NCBI GenBank assembly: GCA_012274205.1
Contig: JAAOZY010000314.1
Location: forward strand, 1 to 10,925
DNA: 10,925 nucleotides
Reading direction: 5' to 3'
Origin: Betaproteobacteria bacterium
GTDB taxonomy: Bacteria > Pseudomonadota > Gammaproteobacteria > Burkholderiales > SG8-39
Position numbers and translations under genes: made by a program. The notes under the pieces are model-generated. The model was not told the DNA's origin and searched no databases. It saw nothing but the letters and a program-made list of their open reading frames with translations. Of this stretch, positions 1 through 6,327 are shown piece by piece (the first letter of the stretch is position 1; each line of letters opens with the position of its first letter).

Positions 1-260
1 ACGTTGAGCTTGGCGTCGCGCGCGAGCGCGAACAGCAGTTCCTGCACCTTGACGTTATTGACTACCACGCTATAGGTTTCGGGCCGCGCCGCCGGCCTGG
101 GTTTGGGCAGGAGAGGCGTGATTCGCACCGGCTCCGGGATCTCGTTTGCGGGCGCCGCCGCGACAGGCTGCATATGCCCGGGCGAGGGCTTCATCGGCTC
201 TAGGCTGCAGCCGGCGGCGAGCAGACACATGCCGAACATCAGCCCAACTTTAAGATTCAT
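1..260 (-). CDS. mshL: MshL-type secretin lipoprotein, N-terminal part (partial, runs off the window)
   Basis: Eighty-six codons are visible, from the ATG at 260 to the window edge. The N-terminus is a lipoprotein signal: a basic and hydrophobic stretch ending in LLAAGC, with the lipidated Cys at residue 18. A Pro/Ala-rich linker follows. The segment YSVVVNNVKVQELLFALARDAKLNV then matches the short secretin N-domain that opens MshL and PilQ-like secretins. Such proteins form the outer-membrane ring through which a type IV (MSHA) pilus or type II substrate passes. An in-frame ATG at 272 is possible, but the one at 260 has a GGCGAG just upstream and gives the better signal peptide. The gene lies downstream of an ExeA/MshM-type ATPase on the same strand, as expected for an MSHA locus. 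The assignment rests on the N-domain only, because the secretin pore domain is outside the window. Confidence 0.72.
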   Translation of the reverse strand, partial: MNLKVGLMFGMCLLAAGCSLEPMKPSPGHMQPVAAAPANEIPEPVRITPLLPKPRPAARPETYSVVVNNVKVQELLFALARDAKLN

Positions 261-299
261 GCTGCTCGCCATTGATATGTATATGGTTTCCCCATCCTG

Positions 300-310
300 A
301 TTATATAGCA
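300..310 (-). promoter_or_regulatory. Candidate extended -10 promoter for the secretin gene
   Basis: On the minus strand TGCTATATAAT offers either an extended -10 (TGC followed by TATATA) or a perfect TATAAT two bases further on. Transcription would start near 292, about 32 bases before the ATG at 260. No good -35 box is present: the best at 17-base spacing is CTTCCA at 323-328. A short inverted repeat, GCAC-AACG-GTGC at 308-319, overlaps the upstream edge and could be an operator, but it is too short to insist on. The 137-base gap here (261-397) is the only sizeable one inside the minus-strand gene set, which fits a local promoter. Confidence 0.35.
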
Positions 311-397
311 CAACGGTGCAAATGGAAGATGCAGCCTAAGCCTCTTCCTGCGTGGCGCGCATAAGCGTGTCGTAGGCGCGTGCGGCGGCAAGCAAGC

Positions 398-1921
398 CTA
401 CTGCCGGTTCTGGCTGCGCATGCGCTCGACGCTGCGCAGGTAGGGGCCGAATTGGCGGTAGCCCGGTGGCAGGCGGCGCAGCGCCTGATTGGCATCGGTG
501 ACGCCGGCATAGAGCCCATACGCGAGGCGATAGTGCTGTTGATCGTTGATCTTGACGCCGTAGACATGGAAGTCCGCAAGCTCGAGCTTGTCCGCAGCTG
601 CGCGCCCGAGCAGCTCTTCCACGCTGTGCAGGTCGCGCGTGCCCGCGGTGTATAACTGAATCGAGTAGCGATCGCCGGGCGCGTCCCGCAGCCATTCCTG
701 GGTGGCGGCGAAACGCGTCCGCAGGAGTTTGCCGCTGGGCGGGGGCGGCGGCACGGTGTTCGGCACGCCAGGCGGTGCGCCGCCTGTGTCGGCGGGCGCG
801 GGCGGGACGCCAGTCGCCGCGGTAGCGGCCGCTGCCGCAACAGTTGGCGTGCTCGCGGCCGCAGCCGTTGTTGCGGCGGAGGATGCAGGTACGCGCGCAG
901 CCGCCTGTGCCGCGGGCGCCGAGGGTGCCGGCGGCGCCGATGCCTGCGTCAGCGGCGCCGCGCTCGCGCCGGTCACCGGCCCGCTCGCCGCCGCGGCCTG
1001 CGTCGCGAGCGGTGATGCCGGCGGCGACAGCAGAAAATGCAGGCCCAGCCCCAGTCCCAGCCCGGCCGCCACGCCTGCCGCGGCGATGCCGATTTTGGCC
1101 TTGCCTTTGCGCGGCTGATCGAATTCCGAGTCGCGCACGGCGCGGTCCACATGCTTTGCGGTGATGCCGTGCTGATTGTCGGCGAAGGCTGCAAGCAGGG
1201 ACTTGTCGGCGATGATGTTGACGCGCCGGGTGAGGCCCTCGGAGGCCTTGACGATGCGCCGCACTGCTTCCGGCGCGAACACGTTCGGCCCGCGGTAGCC
1301 GGCCGCGCGCATGCGAAAATCGAGATACGCCTCGACATCGGAGCGCAGCAGCGGCTCGAGGCGGAAGCTGTGGGTGATGCGCTCCTTCAGCGGGCGCATT
1401 TGCGGCATGGCCAGGTGCGCGTCGAGTTCGGGCTGCCCGAACAGCACGATCTGCAGCAGCTTCGAATGGCTGGTCTCGAGGTTGGAGAGCAGGCGGATCT
1501 GCTCCAGCGTTTCCTGCGGCATCGCGTGTGCCTCGTCGATCAGCACCACCACGCGCCGGCCCTCGCCGTAGAGCTTGATCAGATGATCCTGCAGCATGCG
1601 CAGCAGCAGCGGCTGGCGCTGGTCGCCGACGTCCATTTCCAGTTCGTCGGCGATTGCGTAGAGCATTTCCTCGCGCGCCAGCGCGGGGTTGGACAGCAGT
1701 ATGGTGTCGACATGCGCGGGCAGGCGCTCTGCCAGCACCCGGCACAGCATGGTCTTGCCGCTGCCCACTTCGCCCGAAACCTTGATGATGCCTTCGTCGT
1801 GCGTGATGGCGTAGAGCAGCGCTTCTAGCGTCGCGCCGCGGTTGGCGCCGGCGAAGAAGAAATCGGTATGCGGGGTGATCCGGAACGGCGGCTCGTCCAG
1901 GCCGAAATGGTTGAGGTACAC
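398..1921 (-). CDS. ExeA/MshM-family AAA ATPase with transmembrane segment and C-terminal SPOR-like domain
   Basis: The protein has 507 residues. The start is a GTG at 1921 giving (M)YLNHFGLDEPPFRITP, the typical opening of ExeA/MshM ATPases; the open frame continues further upstream without family character. The AAA domain covers about 1-270, with Walker A GEVGSGKT at 50-57 and Walker B VVVLIDEAH at 124-132. A basic patch (RKGKAK, 271-276) precedes one membrane helix at about 277-299. A long Ala/Pro-rich periplasmic linker (300-395, ending in five prolines) leads to a SPOR-like domain at about 415-500 (YSIQLYTA, then YRLAYGLYAG, then LPPGYRQFGPYLRSV). ExeA of Aeromonas is known to use a cytoplasmic ATPase and a periplasmic peptidoglycan-binding domain to assemble a secretin. 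By inference this protein does the same for the secretin encoded just downstream. Its start lies 5 bases after the regulator's stop codon, so the two are probably co-transcribed. MshM or a DamX-like protein are alternative names. Confidence 0.85.
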   Translation of the reverse strand: MYLNHFGLDEPPFRITPHTDFFFAGANRGATLEALLYAITHDEGIIKVSGEVGSGKTMLCRVLAERLPAHVDTILLSNPALAREEMLYAIADELEMDVGDQRQPLLLRMLQDHLIKLYGEGRRVVVLIDEAHAMPQETLEQIRLLSNLETSHSKLLQIVLFGQPELDAHLAMPQMRPLKERITHSFRLEPLLRSDVEAYLDFRMRAAGYRGPNVFAPEAVRRIVKASEGLTRRVNIIADKSLLAAFADNQHGITAKHVDRAVRDSEFDQPRKGKAKIGIAAAGVAAGLGLGLGLHFLLSPPASPLATQAAAASGPVTGASAAPLTQASAPPAPSAPAAQAAARVPASSAATTAAAASTPTVAAAAATAATGVPPAPADTGGAPPGVPNTVPPPPPSGKLLRTRFAATQEWLRDAPGDRYSIQLYTAGTRDLHSVEELLGRAAADKLELADFHVYGVKINDQQHYRLAYGLYAGVTDANQALRRLPPGYRQFGPYLRSVERMRSQNRQ

Positions 1922-1926
1922 GGCTT

Positions 1927-3354
1927 CTATTTCCTGTCCTGCTGTTCCATGCGCGAGTACAGGGTGGTGCGGTTGATGCCCAGCATTTTCGCCGCCTGGC
2001 TGACGTTGCCGTGGGTGAGGCGCATGGCCGCCTCGATATAGCCTTGCTCCCATGCCCTGAGCATGTGGTCGAGATTGAACGCGCGTTCGCGCTGCAAATG
2101 GCGCAGCGCCTGTTCGATCAGTGTCTGCGGATCCGCGGGCGGCCCGACCTGCGCCTCCGCCTGCGCGTCCTGCGGCGGCGTCGGCTCGAGTTCGGGCTCC
2201 AGCTCGAGCACCGACAGCCTCTGGCCGGGGTACTTGGTGGTAAGGCGGATGACGATGTTTTTCAGCTCGCGCACATTGCCGGGAAAGCGATAGGTGCGGC
2301 ACAATTCGGTCGCGCCCGCATCGAGCGTGAACGGGGCGAGCCGCGCCTGCTCCGCGTAAAAGCGGCTGAAGTGCTCGAGCAGCAGCATCTTGTCCTCGCC
2401 CATTTCGCGCAGTGGCGGGACGGCTATCGAAAATACCGACAGGCGGTGGTACAGATCGGCGCGAAAACGCCCGTTCCTGATTTCCTGGCGCAGGTCGCGG
2501 TTGGTGGCGGCGATCACGCGCGCGCGGGAAATGCGCTGCTGCGTTTCGCCCACGCGCTGGAATTCCCCGTTTTCGAGCACACGCAGCAGCTTGGCCTGCA
2601 GTTCCAGCGGCAGCTCGCCGATCTCATCCAGGAACAGCGTGCCTTCCTGCGCATCCTCGAAATAGCCTGATTTGTTGGCGACAGCGCCGGTAAACGCGCC
2701 CTTGGAGTAGCCGAACAGGGTGGGTTCGACCAGCGTCGGCGCGATGGCGGCGCAATTGAGCGCGAACCAGGGCTGTTCCTTGCGGCAGGACAGGTGATGC
2801 AGCAGGCTCGCGACCACCTCCTTGCCGCTGCCCGATTCGCCCTCGATCAGCGCGGGGAAGGGAGAATCGGCATATTGGCTGATTTGACTCTTCAGCTTCT
2901 CCAGCACCGGACTCGCGCCGATCAGCTGCTCGCTTTTCGCCGCGGCAACCCCGGAGATTTCCGCCGCGCGAAACTGCAGTGCATGCAGCAGCAGCTTCTT
3001 CAGCCCCGCCGCCTCGCACGGCTTGGCCACGAAATCGGCCGCGCCCAGCGTGCGCGCGTGGCGCGCATTGGCCGCGTCGTTCTGACCCGAGAGCACCAGG
3101 ATCTTCATCTCCGGGGAGTGCGCGAGCAGCTCGGTGATCAGCGCAAAACCCTCGTCCGGGCGGTGCGGCACCGGCGGCAGCCCCAGGTCTACCAGTGCGA
3201 GCTGCGGGGGCGTGTTCTGCCGGCGCACCAGGTTCACCGCGTTCTTGCGCGAGTCGCTGACCAGCACGCTGAAGTCCTTGCCCAGCGCGTAGGCAAGGGT
3301 GTCGGTGATCAGCGGATCATCATCGACGATGAGCAGGCTCGGGCGCTCAGCCAT
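1927..3354 (-). CDS. Sigma-54-dependent response regulator (NtrC type) with PrsR-like receiver
   Basis: The protein has 475 residues in three parts. The receiver (5-125) has the acidic pair D11/D12, phospho-acceptor D56, S89 and K111. The AAA+ domain (about 143-375) has Walker A GESGSGKE at 172-179, the sigma-54 contact loop GAFTGA at 219-224, Walker B TLFLDE at 239-244, and R298/R304 in the arginine-finger region. A linker leads to a Fis-type helix-turn-helix at 449-468 (NVSQAAKMLGINRTTLYSRM). Phosphorylation should drive sigma-54 promoter opening. The receiver motifs DLGLPP-P and SGQND--NA resemble, from memory, PrsR regulators of exosortase/PEP-CTERM systems. The start ATG at 3354 has GGAAG 8 bases upstream and overlaps the end of the ABC ATPase gene by 8 bases. 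No histidine kinase is present in the window. Its targets are unknown, though the pilus-type genes downstream are the natural guess. Confidence 0.88.
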   Translation of the reverse strand: MAERPSLLIVDDDPLITDTLAYALGKDFSVLVSDSRKNAVNLVRRQNTPPQLALVDLGLPPVPHRPDEGFALITELLAHSPEMKILVLSGQNDAANARHARTLGAADFVAKPCEAAGLKKLLLHALQFRAAEISGVAAAKSEQLIGASPVLEKLKSQISQYADSPFPALIEGESGSGKEVVASLLHHLSCRKEQPWFALNCAAIAPTLVEPTLFGYSKGAFTGAVANKSGYFEDAQEGTLFLDEIGELPLELQAKLLRVLENGEFQRVGETQQRISRARVIAATNRDLRQEIRNGRFRADLYHRLSVFSIAVPPLREMGEDKMLLLEHFSRFYAEQARLAPFTLDAGATELCRTYRFPGNVRELKNIVIRLTTKYPGQRLSVLELEPELEPTPPQDAQAEAQVGPPADPQTLIEQALRHLQRERAFNLDHMLRAWEQGYIEAAMRLTHGNVSQAAKMLGINRTTLYSRMEQQDRK

Positions 3355-4078
3355 GGGCGTCGCTTCCAATGCAGTTGAGGAACGCCTGTTCCAGGGACTC
3401 GCCGGCATGCTCGTGCACCAGCGCGCGCGGACTGCCGCAAAACAGCAGCCGGCCGCGGTGCAGCACGACCATGTGCTCGCAGATCTCCTCCACATCGGAC
3501 AGGCTGTGGGAGGTGAAGAACAGGGTGCGGCCCTGCTCGCGCATCTGGCGCAGCAGGCGTTTGACGCCTGCGCGCGCCAGCGGATCGAGCCCGCTCATGG
3601 GTTCGTCCAGGATCAGCAGGTCGGGTTCGGACAGCAGGCAGGCCGCCAGCCCCAGTTTTTGGGTCATGCCCTTGGAAAACGAGCGCACCGGCTTGTCCAG
3701 CGCGTCCGCGTCGAGATCCAGTGCGGCGAACATTGCGCGCACCTTGTCCGCTTCGGCCGCGCGCTCGTCCAGCGCGAGCATGTAGCCGATAAAGTCGCGC
3801 CCGGTGAGGAAGTACGGCGGCATGAACCGCTCCGGCAGGAACGCGATGCGCGCGCGTGCGCGGCTGTCGCTATGGCGGGTGCCGAAAATCTCGATGCAGC
3901 CGGCGTCGATGTGGCAGAAATCGAGCAGGCATTTGATCAGCGTGGTCTTGCCTGCACCGTTGATGCCGACCAGACCGAAGCTCGTGCCCGCGGCGATGTC
4001 GAGCTCGATCCCCTGCAGCACCGTCTGGCGGCCGTAGTTTTTCCTGACCTGGTCGAAACGGACTGCCGCCTGCGCCAT
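3347..4078 (-). CDS. Stand-alone ABC transporter ATP-binding protein (ABC-2/CcmA-like family)
   Basis: This 243-residue single nucleotide-binding domain has Walker A GINGAGKT, a signature region SFSKGMTQKL (SKGM in place of SGGQ, common in ABC-2 exporter ATPases), Walker B LLILDEPMSGLDP and the H-loop histidine in FFTSHSLSD. It should power export or another membrane process, but no permease gene lies beside it. The gene downstream is a response regulator, and the one across the promoter region is mlaF in the opposite direction. It is the first gene of the leftward set and overlaps the regulator gene by 8 bases, so translation of the two is probably coupled. The ATG at 4078 has only a distant AGGA (12 bases away). 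The partner and substrate cannot be read from the sequence. The partner permease could lie outside the window, or the ATPase could work with another transporter. Confidence 0.85.
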   Translation of the reverse strand: MAQAAVRFDQVRKNYGRQTVLQGIELDIAAGTSFGLVGINGAGKTTLIKCLLDFCHIDAGCIEIFGTRHSDSRARARIAFLPERFMPPYFLTGRDFIGYMLALDERAAEADKVRAMFAALDLDADALDKPVRSFSKGMTQKLGLAACLLSEPDLLILDEPMSGLDPLARAGVKRLLRQMREQGRTLFFTSHSLSDVEEICEHMVVLHRGRLLFCGSPRALVHEHAGESLEQAFLNCIGSDAHG

Positions 4079-4117
4079 TGGTTGGGTTGATCCTGTCGAG
4101 CGTGAGCCGAGGAGATT

Positions 4118-4126
4118 ACTATATCA
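4118..4126 (-). promoter_or_regulatory. Candidate extended -10 promoter for the leftward gene set
   Basis: TGATATAGT on the minus strand reads as an extended -10 (TGA followed by TATAGT). It would start transcription near 4111, about 33 bases before the ABC ATPase start at 4078. The base composition here is locally AT-rich against GC-rich flanks. No convincing -35 box is found at 16-18 bases, so this is a motif-level call only. Confidence 0.35.
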
Positions 4127-4184
4127 GGGCGCACGGTTCACGGGCGAATGCAGGCCCCGCGGTCGATATTGCGTGGCGGCCGTC

Positions 4185-4193
4185 TGGTAGAAT
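4185..4193 (+). promoter_or_regulatory. Candidate extended -10 promoter for the mla operon
   Basis: TGGTAGAAT is an extended -10 (TGG followed by TAGAAT) on the plus strand. It predicts a start near 4200 and a 5' leader of about 26 bases before the GTG of mlaF. The -35 region (around 4165-4171, GATATTG) is a poor match, as is common for extended -10 promoters. This is the only good candidate in the gap upstream of the whole rightward gene set. Confidence 0.45.
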
Positions 4194-4225
4194 GTTGCCT
4201 CTGCGCTTCTTGCCGATGCCATTCC

Positions 4226-5047
4226 GTGCCGACGATTCCTGCAACAGACAATCTGGTCGAAGTCGAAAACGTAAATTTCGCCTACGACACCCGTCAGATC
4301 CTCAAGGGCGTCAGCCTCAATATACGCCGCGGGCAGGTGGTGGCGATCATGGGGCTGTCCGGCTGCGGCAAGACCACGCTGCTGCGCCTGATCGGCGGCG
4401 CGCTGCGTCCGACCCGGGGGGAAGTGCGCATCGGCGGCAAGGCGGTGTCCAGGCTCAATCACGAGGAGCTGTACGCGCTGCGCCGCAGAATGGGAATGCT
4501 GTTCCAGTTCGGGGCCCTGTTCACCGACATGTCCTGCTATGACAACGTCGCATTTCAGATGCGCGAACATACCGATCTGGCCGAGGAGCTCATCGACGAT
4601 CTGGTGCTGATGAAGCTGCAGGCGGTAGGCCTGCGCGGCGCGCATGCTCTGATGCCCGCGGAGCTCTCCGGCGGGATGGCGCGGCGCGTTGCCCTTGCGC
4701 GCACGACGGCGCTCGACCCGATGCTGATCATGTACGACGAGCCCTTCGCCGGCCTGGATCCGGTGTCCATGGGCGTCATCGGCCAGCTGATCCGGCACCT
4801 GAACGACGCCCTCGGCGCCACCTCGATCATAGTCACGCATGACGTGGCCGAGGCGCTGGGACTGGTGGACTACGTCTATTTCATGTCGGAGGGCGCCATC
4901 GTGACCCAGGGTGTCCCGGACGAACTGCGCGCGTCCGACAAGCCTTTCGTGCGCCAGTTCGTCCACGGCGAAACCGACGGGCCGATGCCGTTTCACTATC
5001 CGGCCGAAGACTACGCGCGCGACCTGCAGGCCACGGAAGGCGTATGA
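4226..5047 (+). CDS. mlaF: MlaF, ATPase of the phospholipid-trafficking ABC transporter
   Basis: MlaF is the cytoplasmic ATPase of the inner-membrane MlaFEDB complex, which moves phospholipids between the inner membrane and periplasmic MlaC. The 273-residue protein has Walker A GLSGCGKT (43-50), the Q-loop Gln94 (MLFQFGALFTDM), signature LSGGM (148-152), Walker B LIMYDEP (167-173) and H-loop His205. The C-terminal tail GPMPFHYPAEDY is characteristic of MlaF. The chosen start is the GTG at 4226 (MPTIPATDNLVEV), because the upstream reading (from 4148) is Cys/Arg-rich, unlike the family, and would include the promoter region. No clear Shine-Dalgarno sequence precedes it. Its stop overlaps the mlaE start by 4 bases (ATGA). 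Confidence 0.93.
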   Translation: MPTIPATDNLVEVENVNFAYDTRQILKGVSLNIRRGQVVAIMGLSGCGKTTLLRLIGGALRPTRGEVRIGGKAVSRLNHEELYALRRRMGMLFQFGALFTDMSCYDNVAFQMREHTDLAEELIDDLVLMKLQAVGLRGAHALMPAELSGGMARRVALARTTALDPMLIMYDEPFAGLDPVSMGVIGQLIRHLNDALGATSIIVTHDVAEALGLVDYVYFMSEGAIVTQGVPDELRASDKPFVRQFVHGETDGPMPFHYPAEDYARDLQATEGV

Positions 5048-5835
5048 GCGTGCTGACCGATGTTCTCGAAAATCTGGGCGCGCGCGTGCTCGGCTCGATT
5101 CACCGCCTGGGCTTCGCCTGCCGCTTCCTGCTGCTGACGCTGCGCAACTCCGGCATCTGCGTGCGCCGTTTTTCGCTGGTGACGCGCGAGATCTATTTTA
5201 CCGGCGTGCTGTCGCTGATCATCATCCTGGTATCGGGCCTGTTCGTCGGCATGGTGCTGGGCCTGCAGGGCTACGACACGCTGGAGCGCTATGGCTCCTC
5301 CGCCGCGCTGGGCGTGCTGGTCGCCCTGTCCCTGGTGCGCGAACTCGGCCCGGTGGTGGCGGGGCTGCTGTTCGCCAGCCGCGCCGGCTCGGCCATTACC
5401 GCCGAAATCGGCCTGATGAAGGCCACCGAGCAGCTCGCAGCCATGGAAATGATGGCGGTGGATCCGATCGGGCGCGTGATCGCGCCGCGCTTCTGGGCCG
5501 GAGTGATCTCAATGCCGCTGCTGGCTGCCATGTTCTCCGCCATGGGCGTTTTCGGCGGCTATCTGGTGGGGGTGCGCCTGATAGGCGTGGACGAAGGCTC
5601 CTTCTGGTCGCAGATGCAGGCCGCGGTCGACGTTCGCGAGGACATACTCAACGGCGTGATCAAGAGCCTGGTGTTCGGCATTGCGGTCAGCTGGATTGCG
5701 GTATTCGAGGGTTATGACGCGCCGCCCACGGCGGAGGGGGTATCGGGGGCTACCACGCGCACCGTGGTGACTTCGTCGCTGGCAATACTTGCGCTGGATT
5801 TCATGCTGACGGCGTTCATGTTTCGAGGGGTGTGA
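5044..5835 (+). CDS. mlaE: MlaE, permease of the phospholipid-trafficking ABC transporter
   Basis: This 263-residue polytopic inner-membrane protein belongs to the MlaE/YrbE family and forms the transmembrane core of MlaFEDB. It carries the family's hydrophobic blocks: the segment around residues 50-76 (ITYFTG-like IYFTGVLSLIIILVSGLFVG), the coupling region with RELGPVVAGLLFASRAGSAITAEIG, and C-terminal helices including SLAILALDFMLTAFMF. The conserved EIG-MK-TEQ--A--MM motif contacts the ATPase in the family. The start ATG lies inside the mlaF stop region with GGAAGG just upstream, so translation is probably coupled to mlaF. Length is normal for the family. Confidence 0.94.
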   Translation: MSVLTDVLENLGARVLGSIHRLGFACRFLLLTLRNSGICVRRFSLVTREIYFTGVLSLIIILVSGLFVGMVLGLQGYDTLERYGSSAALGVLVALSLVRELGPVVAGLLFASRAGSAITAEIGLMKATEQLAAMEMMAVDPIGRVIAPRFWAGVISMPLLAAMFSAMGVFGGYLVGVRLIGVDEGSFWSQMQAAVDVREDILNGVIKSLVFGIAVSWIAVFEGYDAPPTAEGVSGATTRTVVTSSLAILALDFMLTAFMFRGV

Positions 5836-5837
5836 AG

Positions 5838-6314
5838 ATGATGAAGCGTAAGACACTGGACCTGTGGGCGGGCATATTCATCGCGATCGGCTTGGGCGCG
5901 CTGCTGTTCCTCGCGCTCAAGGTCGGAAATCTTGCCTCGTTTTCCGCAGCCGAGACGTATCTAGTGAAGGCGAATTTTGATAACATTGGCGGGTTGAAAA
6001 AGCGGGCGCCGGTGAAAAGCGCCGGTGTGGTGGTCGGGCGCGTCGAGGACATCGGTTTCGATACCGAAACCTACGAAGCAACGGTCACCTTATCGATCGA
6101 CAAGCGCTACGAATTTCCGAAGGACACGTCGGCGAAAATTCTGACCTCCGGGCTGCTCGGCGAGCAGTACGTGGGGCTTACGGCCGGCGGCGATACGGCA
6201 AAGTTGAAAAGCGGCGACACCTTGAAGATTACGCAATCCGCAGTGGTACTCGAAAACCTGATCAGCCAGTTCCTGTTCAGCAAGGCGGCCGAAGGCGCTA
6301 AAGACGGCAAATGA
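5838..6314 (+). CDS. mlaD: MlaD, MCE-domain substrate-binding subunit
   Basis: MlaD is anchored in the inner membrane and forms a hexameric periplasmic ring on MlaE through which lipid passes. The 158-residue protein has an N-terminal membrane helix (about 8-30), one MCE domain (about 40-117, with the pore-loop segment TSGLLGEQYVGL), and a hydrophobic C-terminal helix (LENLISQFLFSKA) that in the family lines the central channel. Of three possible starts (GTG 5832, ATG 5838, ATG 5841), 5838 is preferred because GAGGGG lies 7 bases upstream; the GTG at 5832 would leave only 1 base. It follows mlaE by 2 bases. It is somewhat shorter than E. coli MlaD but complete. Confidence 0.93.
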   Translation: MMKRKTLDLWAGIFIAIGLGALLFLALKVGNLASFSAAETYLVKANFDNIGGLKKRAPVKSAGVVVGRVEDIGFDTETYEATVTLSIDKRYEFPKDTSAKILTSGLLGEQYVGLTAGGDTAKLKSGDTLKITQSAVVLENLISQFLFSKAAEGAKDGK

Positions 6315-6327
6315 GAGGCACATTGAC

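Noticed and set aside
700..1020. Low-complexity GC-rich stretch that might be a repeat array
   Set aside because: It encodes the Ala/Pro-rich linker of the AAA-SPOR protein; no regular repeat unit or spacing is present.
1037..1828. Plus-strand open frame of 263 codons across the AAA ATPase gene
   Set aside because: It is the complement of the ATPase coding frame, including its Walker motifs, and has no domain signal of its own.
1922..2302. Upstream extension of the AAA ATPase reading frame to an ATG at 2302
   Set aside because: The extension overlaps the end of the regulator gene, including its helix-turn-helix, is Arg/Ala/Gly-rich without family similarity, and the GTG at 1921 gives the standard ExeA/MshM N-terminus.
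3355..3495. Upstream extension of the regulator frame to an ATG at 3495
   Set aside because: It lies inside the ABC ATPase gene in another frame, is rich in Cys/Trp/Arg, and the ATG at 3354 has a good ribosome binding site and starts right at the receiver domain.
4185..4199. Possible sigma-54 promoter (TGG...TTGC) upstream of mlaF, tempting because a sigma-54 activator is encoded nearby
   Set aside because: The GG and GC pairs are 9 bases apart instead of the required 10, and the same bases make a good extended -10 element.
4148..4225. Longer MlaF N-terminus from the ATG at 4148
   Set aside because: It would be translated from sequence containing the likely promoter, and the Cys/Arg-rich residues are unlike known MlaF proteins.
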